DNA of 64,000 nt from contig NZ_JAHLQO010000002.1 in NCBI RefSeq assembly GCF_018919265.1, positions 124,001 through 188,000 on the forward strand. The letters are read 5' to 3'. The DNA comes from Peptoniphilus ovalis. Its GTDB lineage: Bacteria; Bacillota; Clostridia; Tissierellales; Peptoniphilaceae. Under the pieces are notes generated by a model. The model saw nothing but the letters and a program-made list of their open reading frames with translations. It did no database searches and was not told where the DNA came from. Both the position numbers and the translations under genes were made by a program. Positions 36,152-44,377 of the stretch are shown one piece after another. Within the stretch, counting starts at the first letter, position 1. Each line of letters starts with the position of its first letter.

Positions 36152-36190
36152 TTTACGGAAAATTTACATTTAATAGATACTTTATATACT
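36152..36190 (+). promoter_or_regulatory. Pho-box-like direct repeats and -10 upstream of the choice-of-anchor I gene
   Basis: TTTACG (36152) and TTTACA (36163) are in 11-bp phase, and TATACT (36185-36190) follows 22 bp after the second repeat. The geometry is the same as upstream of phnD. Confidence 0.55.
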
Positions 36191-36227
36191 TCTTTCTAAT
36201 AAGATAGGAGCAAATGGAGGAGTGTAA

Positions 36228-38450
36228 ATGAAAAAGAATTTAGTAAAAGTAGGATTATTTTCCGTAATGCTTTCATCTTTAGTTATGCCAGCCTTTGCAG
36301 CAGAAACTTATCAAGTAAACAATAGTCACACTGGACTTGTTAGAGAATTATCTACATATTTTGTTGGAGAAGCTCATGAAGATGGTGGAGTTGCTGAAAT
36401 TGTAACTTATAATAAAAAAGACGGAAGATTTTATGTAGTAAGTGGAAAAACTCAAAGCATTGATATTGTTGAAATAAAATCAAATGGTGAAACTGAAAAA
36501 ATAAAAACAGTTGAGATTGGAAAAGTTTTAGAAGGAACAGGTATTAATGCAGGGGATATGACGTCAGTATCTTATAATGATGAAAAAGAACTTCTAGCAG
36601 TTGCTGTTCAACATGCAGATTATGATAAAAATGGTGCTATTGTAATTTTAGATAAAGATGGAAATTTTGTAAAATCCTTTGAATGTGGAGTCCAACCAGA
36701 TATGGTAACTTTCACAAACAATGGCAAATATATTTTATCAGCCAATGAAGGTGAACCAAGAAATGGTTATGGAAAAGGTGCAGTTGACCCTAAGGGAACT
36801 GTGACAATTGTAGATGTTGAAAAAGAAACTACAAAAGAAGTTGAATTTAAAATTGATAGAGAACAAGCCATTAAAGATGGAGTTCTTCTTAAAAAAGGAG
36901 CAAATCCAGAAGAAGATTTAGAACCAGAATATATTACAATTTCAGATGATGATAAAACTGCTTTTGTATCACTTCAAGAAAATAATGCAATTGCTTCAAT
37001 TGATATTGAAAGTGGAAAAATAAATTATGTAAGAGGCCTTGGATTTATTGACCATAGCCTTCCAGGAAATGAAATTGATGCAGTAAGAGATAAAAATAAA
37101 GAGATAAAAATTGTAAATGAAAATTTTCTTGGAACACCTATGCCAGATGGAATTGCATATCTTAGGACAATTCATGGAGAATTCATACTAACTGCCAATG
37201 AAGGCGATGCAAGAGAATGGGGCTATAAAGATTTAGGTCAAGAAGAATATGAAAATGTAGATTCCAAGAAATTTGATGATACAGCTGATAAAAAGACAGA
37301 ATTTTTATTGAATAGTGAAACTGACGGACTTGCAGATGGAAAAATTTATCTACTTGGCGGAAGATCCTTCTCAATATACAATGCAAATACTTTAGAAAAA
37401 GTTTATAATTCAGGCTCAGATTTCGAAAAAATAACAGCTGAACTTTTCCCAGATTTCTTTAACACAGATAATGATGACAATAAGGGAAAAGAAGATGTGA
37501 AAGATAAGAGATCAAATAAAAAGGGACCTGAACCAGAAAATGTTGAGACAATAAGAGTGGGAGACAAAATCTACGCAATAATTGGTCTTGAAAGAATTTC
37601 AGGAATTATGATATATGATGTAACTAACCCGACAAGTCCTAAATATGCAGATTATTTTAACAATAGAATTTTTGTAAAATCTGTTGATAAGGAAGAAAAA
37701 GTTGGACTTGATAAGAGAGGAAATATTGGGCCAGAAGGACTTTATGCAATTGAAGCAAAAGATTCTCCAACTGGAAAACCACTAGTTCTTGTAGCTAATG
37801 AAATTTCAGGAACTGTACAAGTGATTGAATTTAATTACGAAGAAAAAACTCCAGAAGTTATAAAGCCAGTTACACCTGTTAAACCAGATATCGACTCTAA
37901 TTGGGATGATTATCTAGTAAATAATGATACAAAAGCTAAGACTTATCCAGTTTATGCAGAAGCAAACTTCTCGAAATCTTCAAAAAATGAAGATGCTAAA
38001 GTTGAAAGAAAAGAAGACAAGAAAGAAAATAAAAAAATTTATAAATTTTACATTGGTAAAGACAGCTATGAAATAATAAATGGAGAAGAAAAAAATTCAC
38101 AAAAAATTGATGTAGCTCCAATTATCGAAAATGACAGAACACTTCTTCCAATGAGAGTTATTGCAGAAGTTTTAGGAATTGAAGTTGAATACGACGAAGA
38201 AACAAGAACTGCAATATTTAAACAAGATGATAAAATTATAAAAATTCAAATAGACTCAGATGAAATGGATGTAAATGGAGAAAAGGTAAAACTTTACTCC
38301 AAAGTAAAAATTGTAAATGATAGAATTCTTCTTCCACTTACAAATATTTCCAAGGCTTTTGACCTAACTAATGGAGATATAAATGATGGAGAAAAACAAA
38401 ATATCGAATGGAATGGAGAAGAAAGAACAGTTACAATTACTAAATTCTAG
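36228..38450 (+). CDS. Choice-of-anchor I family exported protein with C-terminal copper-amine-oxidase-like wall domain
   Basis: A 740-residue exported protein. Signal peptide 1-24 (AFA-AET). Residues about 45-545 form the choice-of-anchor I beta-propeller-like domain (related to alkaline-phosphatase-type repeats): LSANEGEPR, EYITISDDDKTAFVSLQENNAIA, GIAYLRTIHGEFILTANEGDARE, GPEGLYAIEA. A charged linker carries NWDDYLVNN (558-566). Residues about 605-740 are a copper amine oxidase N-terminal-like domain (DRTLLPMRVIAEVLGIEVEYDEETRTAIF), a common surface module in these cocci. Its Pho-like promoter suggests a phosphate-scavenging role, for instance as phosphodiesterase or phytase; function is inference. 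Confidence 0.82.
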   Translation: MKKNLVKVGLFSVMLSSLVMPAFAAETYQVNNSHTGLVRELSTYFVGEAHEDGGVAEIVTYNKKDGRFYVVSGKTQSIDIVEIKSNGETEKIKTVEIGKVLEGTGINAGDMTSVSYNDEKELLAVAVQHADYDKNGAIVILDKDGNFVKSFECGVQPDMVTFTNNGKYILSANEGEPRNGYGKGAVDPKGTVTIVDVEKETTKEVEFKIDREQAIKDGVLLKKGANPEEDLEPEYITISDDDKTAFVSLQENNAIASIDIESGKINYVRGLGFIDHSLPGNEIDAVRDKNKEIKIVNENFLGTPMPDGIAYLRTIHGEFILTANEGDAREWGYKDLGQEEYENVDSKKFDDTADKKTEFLLNSETDGLADGKIYLLGGRSFSIYNANTLEKVYNSGSDFEKITAELFPDFFNTDNDDNKGKEDVKDKRSNKKGPEPENVETIRVGDKIYAIIGLERISGIMIYDVTNPTSPKYADYFNNRIFVKSVDKEEKVGLDKRGNIGPEGLYAIEAKDSPTGKPLVLVANEISGTVQVIEFNYEEKTPEVIKPVTPVKPDIDSNWDDYLVNNDTKAKTYPVYAEANFSKSSKNEDAKVERKEDKKENKKIYKFYIGKDSYEIINGEEKNSQKIDVAPIIENDRTLLPMRVIAEVLGIEVEYDEETRTAIFKQDDKIIKIQIDSDEMDVNGEKVKLYSKVKIVNDRILLPLTNISKAFDLTNGDINDGEKQNIEWNGEERTVTITKF

Positions 38451-38493
38451 TACAAGTTTTTAATAAATAAATCTCCTATTCTCGTAAGAGAAG

Positions 38494-38509
38494 CGCAGGA
38501 AAACCTGCG
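38494..38509 (+). terminator. Weak hairpin after the choice-of-anchor I gene
   Basis: CGCAGG-AAAA-CCTGCG is a perfect 6-bp stem, but only TTACATAATT follows, so terminator strength is doubtful. Confidence 0.45.
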
Positions 38510-38530
38510 TTACATAATTCAAATATTTTA

Positions 38531-38559
38531 TTGACAATTAAAGACTCTATTGTTATTAT
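38531..38559 (+). promoter_or_regulatory. Strong promoter of the purine operon
   Basis: Consensus TTGACA (38531-38536), 17-base spacer, TATTAT (38554-38559); transcription should start about 38566, immediately before the riboswitch. Confidence 0.88.
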
Positions 38560-38565
38560 ATTTGT

Positions 38566-38720
38566 GTAAGAGCTCATTTTGAGCGAAAGTATGCCTAGGG
38601 ATCCAGGCATAGCCAAGGACCAAGCGGCATGGGTACTTTTTATTATAAAAAGTATTACACCTAAGGGAGAAAAGCCCAGAGGGGTAGGTTTTGCGAAATC
38701 TGCCTCTCTGGGCTTTATTT
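38566..38720 (+). ncRNA. ykkC-type riboswitch, probable PRPP class, with terminator platform
   Basis: The leader contains the ykkC landmarks in order: stem ATGCC-TAGGGATCC-A-GGCAT (38590-38610), GGACCAAGCGGCA, GGGTAC paired with GTATTACAC across an AT loop, and GGGAGAAAAGCCC (38665-38677). The last part, AGCCCAGAGGGGTAG (38673-38687), can instead pair over 15 bp with CTGCCTCTCTGGGCT (38700-38714), followed by TTATTT, an intrinsic terminator. ykkC subtype 2b RNAs sense PRPP and turn on purine genes by preventing termination. Being in front of purC fits this subtype; the ppGpp or guanidine subtypes are less likely. Confidence 0.82.
38673..38720 (+). terminator. Riboswitch-controlled terminator before purC
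   Basis: A 15-bp stem (two G-U pairs) with loop GTTTTGCGAAAT and tail TTATTT. Its 5' arm shares AGCCC with the conserved aptamer element, so ligand binding and termination exclude each other. Confidence 0.85.
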
Positions 38721-38744
38721 GTTGTCTAAAATTTAGGAGGAAAA

Positions 38745-39425
38745 ATGAATACAATTTACAGTGGTAAAACAAAAAATGTTTTAGAAGAAAATGGAAAATG
38801 TTTCTTAGAGTTCAAGGACAGTATGACAGGAACTGACGGTGTTTTTGATACTGGTGGAAACGAAGTTGCAGGAAGCATCGACGGCGCTGGAAAAGAATGT
38901 CTAAAAGTTACAAAATTTTTCTTTGAAAAAATTAACGAAGCTGGAATCAACACTCACTATATTTCTGCTGATGTTGATAATAATTTAATGGAAGTTAAAA
39001 GAGCTAAAACTTTTGGAAAGGGCCTTGAAGTTATCACAAGATTTAAAGCTGTTGGATCATTCTACAGAAGATATGGTCTTTATGTAGAAGAAGGACAAGA
39101 TTTAAACGACTACACTGAAATAACACTAAAAGACGACAAAAGAGAAGATCCACTAATCACAAAAGAAGGATTAGTTGAACTTAATTTATTAACAGCAGAA
39201 GAATACGATGAAATTGTAAAATTAAATGCTAAAATTGCAAATATTGTTAAAGATATTCTTAAAGAACATGGACTAGATTTATACGATATTAAATTTGAAT
39301 TTGGTAAATTAGAAGGTTCTGATGAAATCGTACTAATTGATGAAGTTAGTGGTGGAAACATGAGAGCTTACAAAGATGGAGAATATGTAGAACCTCTTAA
39401 TGTTTCTAAATATTTAGGAATTTAA
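38745..39425 (+). CDS. purC: SAICAR synthetase
   Basis: A 226-residue ATP-dependent ligase joining CAIR and aspartate. The start IYSGKTKNVLEENGKCFLEFKDSMTGTDG, GINTHYISADVDNN, KGLEVITRFKAVGSFYRRYG and VLIDEVSGGNMRAYKDG fit PurC but in a divergent form: the usual TAFNG, RNVAAGS and DEISPDT motifs are replaced by TGTDG, RFKAVGS and DEVSGGN. Shorter relatives like this are found in other Clostridia-related cocci. First gene of the purine operon, 25 bases after the riboswitch terminator, RBS AGGAGG 38735-38740. Confidence 0.85.
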   Translation: MNTIYSGKTKNVLEENGKCFLEFKDSMTGTDGVFDTGGNEVAGSIDGAGKECLKVTKFFFEKINEAGINTHYISADVDNNLMEVKRAKTFGKGLEVITRFKAVGSFYRRYGLYVEEGQDLNDYTEITLKDDKREDPLITKEGLVELNLLTAEEYDEIVKLNAKIANIVKDILKEHGLDLYDIKFEFGKLEGSDEIVLIDEVSGGNMRAYKDGEYVEPLNVSKYLGI

Positions 39426-39434
39426 GGAGATAAA

Positions 39435-39911
39435 ATGAGAGTTTCAATTATAATGGGTTCAATTTCTGATAGAGAAATTGCAGATGCTATAGTAAAACAA
39501 TTAAAAGAATTTGGAATTGATTATGATGCTAAAGTTATTTCAGCTCACAGAGCACACGCTCACCTCGAAGAATATGTAAAAGAAGCTGAAAAAGATACTG
39601 CAGTATTTATTTCAATTGCAGGAAAGGCTGCTCATTTAGGTGGAGTTATTGCAGCTTTAACTACAAGACCTGTAATTGGAGTTCCTTGCAAGAGCTCAAC
39701 ACTTGGTGGACTTGAAGCACTTCTTTCTACGGTTGAGATGCCAAGTGGTGTGCCAGTTGCAACTGTTGCAATTAATGGTGGCAAAAACGCTGCAATTCTT
39801 GCTTGCGAAATTATGGCAATTTCAGATGAGAATTTAAGCAAAAAGCTAAAAGATTTTAGAGCGAAAATGGAAGAAGAGATTAAAAATACTGAATATATCT
39901 ATGAAGGTTAA
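39435..39911 (+). CDS. purE: N5-CAIR mutase / AIR carboxylase, PurE family
   Basis: A 158-residue PurE. The segments VSIIMGSISDREIAD, DAKVISAHRAHAHLEEY, SIAGKAAHLGGVIAALTTRPVIGVP and INGGKNAAILACEIMA are the conserved core. The class I hallmarks SAHRTP and GGAAHLPG read SAHRAH and GKAAHLGG here, and no purK accompanies it, so it may use CO2 directly (class II-like chemistry). Nine bases after purC, RBS AAGGAG 39424-39429. Confidence 0.87.
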   Translation: MRVSIIMGSISDREIADAIVKQLKEFGIDYDAKVISAHRAHAHLEEYVKEAEKDTAVFISIAGKAAHLGGVIAALTTRPVIGVPCKSSTLGGLEALLSTVEMPSGVPVATVAINGGKNAAILACEIMAISDENLSKKLKDFRAKMEEEIKNTEYIYEG

Positions 39912-39920
39912 GGAGTAGAA

Positions 39921-40952
39921 ATGTCGATTAATTATAAAGATGCAGGCGTAGATACAGATGCCGGGCAAAGAGAAGTAGAACTTATAAAATCTGTAGTAGA
40001 AAAAACTCATTCTAAAGATGTGCTATCATCACTAGGTGGATTTTCTGGTTTATTTAATTTAGATTTATCTGAAATTAAAAACCCAGTACTTGTTAGTGGA
40101 ACTGATGGTGTAGGCACTAAGGTAATACTTGCTCATATGCTTGATAAGCACGATACTATTGGTATTGACTGCGTAGCAATGTGTGCAAATGATATATTAT
40201 GTCAAGGAGCCAAGCCTCTATTTTTCCTTGACTATATAGCAACTGGTAAACTTGTTCCAGAAAAAATGGAAAAGATTGTATCAGGCGTTGCTGAAGGTTG
40301 TATTCAGTCAGGAGCTTCACTTATTGGCGGAGAAACTGCTGAAATGCCTGGAGTTTATGAAGAAGACTCCTATGACCTTGCAGGATTCTGTGTCGGCGTA
40401 GTGGATAAAGAAAAGATAATTGATGGATCTAAAGTTAAAGAAGGAGATGTAATCTTTGGGCTTTCCTCTAATGGAATTCATTCTAATGGTTATTCTCTTG
40501 TTAGAAAAATCGTATTTGACCATGCAAAACTAGACTTAAATGAAAAATACGATGGACTTGACACTACTCTTGGCGAAGAACTTCTAAAGCCAACTAAAAT
40601 TTATGTAAAAGAAATTTTAGAACTTTTAAAACAAGTTGATATTAAGGCGATGAGCCACATCACTGGTGGTGGTTTTAACGAAAACATTCCAAGAATGATA
40701 CCTGATGGACTTTGTGCAGAAATTGACACTAAGGTAATTGAAACACCTGCCATTTTTAAACTATTAAAAGAATGGGCAGACTTAAATATAGAAGATATGT
40801 ATAGGACTTTTAATATGGGAGTTGGATTTGTATTTGCAGTAGCAGAAGAAGACTCAGAAAAAGTCAAAGATTTCTTCAAAGATAGCGATTTAAAAATATA
40901 TGAGCTTGGAAAAGTAAAATCTGGAGAAGATAAAATTGAAATCAAATTCTAA
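39921..40952 (+). CDS. purM: Phosphoribosylaminoimidazole synthetase
   Basis: A 343-residue AIR synthetase closing the imidazole ring from FGAM. SINYKDAGVDTDAGQREVELIK, GTDGVGTKVILAHMLDKHDTIGIDCVAMCANDILCQGAKPLFFLDYIATGKL and GGETAEMPGVYEEDSYDLAGFCVGVV are diagnostic, with HITGGGFNENIPRMI later. The upstream enzymes PurF and PurL are not in this cluster. RBS AAGGAG at 39909-39914; overlaps purN by 17 bases. Confidence 0.95.
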   Translation: MSINYKDAGVDTDAGQREVELIKSVVEKTHSKDVLSSLGGFSGLFNLDLSEIKNPVLVSGTDGVGTKVILAHMLDKHDTIGIDCVAMCANDILCQGAKPLFFLDYIATGKLVPEKMEKIVSGVAEGCIQSGASLIGGETAEMPGVYEEDSYDLAGFCVGVVDKEKIIDGSKVKEGDVIFGLSSNGIHSNGYSLVRKIVFDHAKLDLNEKYDGLDTTLGEELLKPTKIYVKEILELLKQVDIKAMSHITGGGFNENIPRMIPDGLCAEIDTKVIETPAIFKLLKEWADLNIEDMYRTFNMGVGFVFAVAEEDSEKVKDFFKDSDLKIYELGKVKSGEDKIEIKF

Positions 40953-41538
40953 AAATATTGCAGTTTTAATTTCTGGCGGAGGAACTAATCTTCAAGCTTT
41001 AATTGACAACACTAGAAATAACTATATCAATGGAGAGATTAAAATAGTTATTTCTAACAATAAAGATGCATATGGACTTGAAAGAGCCAAAAATGCAGAA
41101 ATAGAGGGAGCTTTCATTAGAGATAATGATAAGCTCTTATCTCTACTTATGGAAAAAGATATTGATTTAATAGTATTAGCGGGATATTTAAAAATCCTTC
41201 CAGAAGAAATTATTAGGAAATTCGAAAATAAAATTATTAATATTCATCCATCACTTATACCTTCATTTTGTGGCAAGGGATTTTATGGCTTAAAAGTTCA
41301 CGAAGCCGTTATTGAAAAGGGCGTTAAATACACTGGAGCCACAACTCATTTTGTTAATGAAAATGCAGATGAAGGTCCTATTATTATGCAAAAATGTATT
41401 GAAGTTAAAACTGAAGATGCAGAAGAACTGCAACAAGAGGTTTTAAAATTTGAGCACGAAATATTAGTGGAATCTGTAAAATATTTTTGCGAAGATAAAT
41501 TAAAAGTGATAGATGGCAAGGTTAAGATTGGAGAATGA
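40936..41538 (+). CDS. purN: Phosphoribosylglycinamide formyltransferase
   Basis: A 200-residue folate-dependent GAR transformylase. AVLISGGGTNLQALIDNT at the start and the catalytic Asn-His-Asp set in IINIHPSLIPSF and THFVNENADEGPIIMQ. Start TTG at 40936 within the end of purM, supported by GGAG at 40923-40926. It adds the formyl group that becomes purine C8. Confidence 0.93.
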   Translation: MKSNSKNIAVLISGGGTNLQALIDNTRNNYINGEIKIVISNNKDAYGLERAKNAEIEGAFIRDNDKLLSLLMEKDIDLIVLAGYLKILPEEIIRKFENKIINIHPSLIPSFCGKGFYGLKVHEAVIEKGVKYTGATTHFVNENADEGPIIMQKCIEVKTEDAEELQQEVLKFEHEILVESVKYFCEDKLKVIDGKVKIGE

Positions 41539-41539
41539 T

Positions 41540-43051
41540 ATGAGAGCATTAATTTCAGTTTATGACAAAAGTGGCATTGTAGAATTTGCAAAGGAACTAG
41601 ACAAGAGAGGTTGCGAGATAATATCAACTGGAGGAACTTTTAAAATTCTTAAAGAGGCAGGAATAAATGTAATTTCTGTTGAAGATGTGACAGAATTTCC
41701 TGAGATTTTAGATGGAAGAGTTAAGACTTTAAATCCAAAAATTCACGGTGGGATTTTAGCAAGAAGAGATGATGAAAAACACATGAAGACTCTTGAAGAA
41801 GAAAAAATCACACCAATAGACATAGTTGTCAACAATCTCTATCCTTTTGAAGAAAAATTACTAGAAGACAATGATCACGAAACAATGATTGAAAATATAG
41901 ATATTGGTGGTCCTTCTATGATTAGAGCCGCTGCGAAAAATTACAGAGACGTATATATCGTAACTGATCCAAGCGATTACGAAAAAGTTCTAAAAAATTT
42001 AGAAAGTGGAGATGAAAATTTTAAAGAATACTTGGCAAAGAAGGCATTTAGCTATACTGCTCATTACGACAGCTTAATTGCCAACTATTTCTTAGAAAGA
42101 GAGCCAGAAGATTTTCCAAGATATTTAAATAAATCTTATACTTTAAGTGAAGAACTTAGATATGGAGAAAATCCTCATCAAAAAGCAGCTTTCTATGAAG
42201 ATTCATATTCTAAAAATCATGTGAAATACAATGTGCTTCACGGAAAGCAAATTTCTTATAACAATTTAAACGATATGTTTGGAGCAATAAACGCAGTGAT
42301 TAACTTCGAAAAGCCAGCAGCAGTTGCAGTTAAACACACTAATCCTTGCGGTATCGGAACAGGCGAAAGCATATCAGTTGCTTTTCAAAAGGCATATGAA
42401 TGTGATGACGAGTCAATTTTTGGCGGAATAATTGCTCTTAATAGAGAGGTGGACATAGAAACTGCAGAAAAACTTTCAAAGATTTTCTTAGAAATAGTTA
42501 TTGCACCAAGTTTTTCTAAAGAAGCTTATGATTTACTTGCACAAAAGAAAAACATTAGACTTGTAGAAATTCCTGAATTTGAAAAATTAAATCACAGAGG
42601 CAAGAGATTTAAACAAGTTTTAAATGGAATTATAATTCAAGAAGATGACAATACAATTTGGAACGATGATGAACTAGAATTTGTATCAAAAAGAAAACCA
42701 ACTGATGAAGAACTTGAAGAATTAAAATTTGCCTTTGCTTGCGTAAAGACATCTGCATCTAATTCTGTGGTAATTGCAAAAGATGGCGGCACTCTTGCCA
42801 TAGGTCAAGGCGAAACAAAAAGATCTTGGGCAGTTGAAGAAGCAATTGAAAGAGCAGGAGAAAAAGCAAAGGGAGCTGTGCTTGCATCTGATGGATTTTT
42901 CTTTAAAGATACAATTGAACTACTAGACAAGGCTGGCATAGATGTAATGGTTGAGCCAGGTGGATCTGTTAAAGACCCTGAAGTTATAGAATATGCAAAT
43001 GAAAATAATATTTGCCTTGTATTTACTCACATGAGACATTTTAGACACTAG
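41540..43051 (+). CDS. purH: Bifunctional AICAR formyltransferase/IMP cyclohydrolase
   Basis: A 503-residue enzyme for the last two steps to IMP. The N-terminal MGS-like cyclohydrolase domain is MRALISVYDKSGIVEFAKELDKRGCEIISTGGTFKIL, with DGRVKTLNPKIHGGILARRD; the transformylase half has ELRYGENPHQKAAFY, AVAVKHTNPCGIGTG and SDGFFFKDTIE, ending FTHMRHFRH. ATG at 41540 follows GGAGA (41530-41534), two bases after the purN stop; a 9-codon-longer frame overlaps purN without a ribosome site. Confidence 0.95.
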   Translation: MRALISVYDKSGIVEFAKELDKRGCEIISTGGTFKILKEAGINVISVEDVTEFPEILDGRVKTLNPKIHGGILARRDDEKHMKTLEEEKITPIDIVVNNLYPFEEKLLEDNDHETMIENIDIGGPSMIRAAAKNYRDVYIVTDPSDYEKVLKNLESGDENFKEYLAKKAFSYTAHYDSLIANYFLEREPEDFPRYLNKSYTLSEELRYGENPHQKAAFYEDSYSKNHVKYNVLHGKQISYNNLNDMFGAINAVINFEKPAAVAVKHTNPCGIGTGESISVAFQKAYECDDESIFGGIIALNREVDIETAEKLSKIFLEIVIAPSFSKEAYDLLAQKKNIRLVEIPEFEKLNHRGKRFKQVLNGIIIQEDDNTIWNDDELEFVSKRKPTDEELEELKFAFACVKTSASNSVVIAKDGGTLAIGQGETKRSWAVEEAIERAGEKAKGAVLASDGFFFKDTIELLDKAGIDVMVEPGGSVKDPEVIEYANENNICLVFTHMRHFRH

Positions 43052-43059
43052 GAGGACAT

Positions 43060-44304
43060 ATGAAAGTACTAATTATTGGAAATGGTGGAAGAGAACATGC
43101 CCTTGCGTGGAAAATTAGTGAAAGTGAACAAGTAAGTAAAATTTATATGGCTAGGGGAAATGGTGGAACTGAAAGTTTTGCAGAAAATTTAGACATCGAC
43201 CCTACAAATATAGATGAACTTTTAAAATTTGCAAAAGAAAATAAAATCGACTTGACAGTTGTAGGTCCTGAAGATCCGCTTTGCGATGGAATAGTTGATG
43301 CATTTAGAGATAATGGACTTAAAATATTTGGACCAAATAAAGAATGTGCGAGATTTGAAAAATCAAAAGAATTCACAAAAAAGTTCTCGGAAAAATATAA
43401 TATTAGAACTGCAAAATACAAGAGCTTTACAAATTATGACGATGCACTTAGTGGTTTAAAAGAATATGACTATCCATTTGTAATAAAAGCTGACGGACTA
43501 TGCCTTGGAAAGGGCGTAAGTATTTGCGAAAATAAAGAAGAAGCTGTTGATGCACTTTCAAAAATCTTCAAAGACAGAATTTTTGGAGATGAAGGAGACA
43601 CCGTAGTGATAGAAGAATTTTTAACAGGAGAAGAAGCTTCAGTACTATGTCTTGTGTCAAACAATAAATTATTCCCACTTGAAAGAGCAAAAGATCACAA
43701 GCAAATTTTCGATGGAGACAAGGGGCCAAACACTGGCGGAGTTGGAACATATTCACCAGTTGCTGCAAGTGAGAAACTAGAAGAAAATCTAAATAAAATT
43801 TACAGACAAATTGAAGATGGACTTGATGCTGAAAACTTAAAATATTCTGGAATATTATTTATTGGATTTATGATAGAAAAAGACGTGCCAAAAGTATTAG
43901 AATTTAACGTGCGATTTGGAGATCCTGAGACAGAAGTATTAATGCCAAGACTTGACTGTGATTTATTTGAAATATTAAATAAGACAATTGATGGCACTCT
44001 AAAAGAAGAAGATATTAAGTGGAAGGATGAGGCATGTCTTACTGTAATTATGTGCTCAGGCGGATATCCAGATTCTTATGAAAAGGGCAAAGTCATTACA
44101 GGTCTTGAAGATGTAGATAGCGACATAATAGTTTTTCACAACGGTACAAAAAAAGAAGAAAAGCTTTTAACAAATGGAGGAAGAGTTCTTTCAGTAACTT
44201 CCCTTGCATCAACACTAAAAGAAGCAAGAGAGAAAGCTTACAAAAACGTGGAAAAAATAAAATTTGATAAGGCGTATTATAGAAAAGATATTGGAACGAA
44301 ATAA
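43060..44304 (+). CDS. purD: Phosphoribosylamine-glycine ligase
   Basis: A 414-residue ATP-grasp GAR synthetase. MKVLIIGNGGREHALAWKISES, TVVGPEDPLCDGIVDAF, GPNKECARFEKSKEFTKKF, KADGLCLGKGVSIC, GPNTGGVGTYSPV and EFNVRFGDPETEVLMPRL are family signatures. Last gene of the operon, RBS AGGAGG 43050-43055, followed by a terminator. Confidence 0.96.
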   Translation: MKVLIIGNGGREHALAWKISESEQVSKIYMARGNGGTESFAENLDIDPTNIDELLKFAKENKIDLTVVGPEDPLCDGIVDAFRDNGLKIFGPNKECARFEKSKEFTKKFSEKYNIRTAKYKSFTNYDDALSGLKEYDYPFVIKADGLCLGKGVSICENKEEAVDALSKIFKDRIFGDEGDTVVIEEFLTGEEASVLCLVSNNKLFPLERAKDHKQIFDGDKGPNTGGVGTYSPVAASEKLEENLNKIYRQIEDGLDAENLKYSGILFIGFMIEKDVPKVLEFNVRFGDPETEVLMPRLDCDLFEILNKTIDGTLKEEDIKWKDEACLTVIMCSGGYPDSYEKGKVITGLEDVDSDIIVFHNGTKKEEKLLTNGGRVLSVTSLASTLKEAREKAYKNVEKIKFDKAYYRKDIGTK

Positions 44305-44308
44305 AATT

Positions 44309-44329
44309 GGCAGGGAAACCTGCCTTTTT
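44309..44329 (+). terminator. Terminator of the purine operon
   Basis: GGCAGG-GAAA-CCTGCC, a 6-bp GC-rich stem with a GNRA-type loop and TTTTT tail. Confidence 0.88.
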
Positions 44330-44377
44330 ACATATATTTTACAATTATAATTTATAATTAAAATAGGATGTGATAAA

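Noticed and set aside
38566-38720. Guanidine-I riboswitch as alternative identity of the ykkC-like RNA
   Set aside because: The downstream genes are purine synthesis genes with no guanidine exporter or carboxylase, which fits the PRPP subtype; a model search would be decisive.
38579-38767. Open frames of 62 and 98 residues on both strands across the leader of purC
   Set aside because: They lie within the riboswitch and its terminator, their length comes from the self-complementary stem, and neither has a ribosome site.
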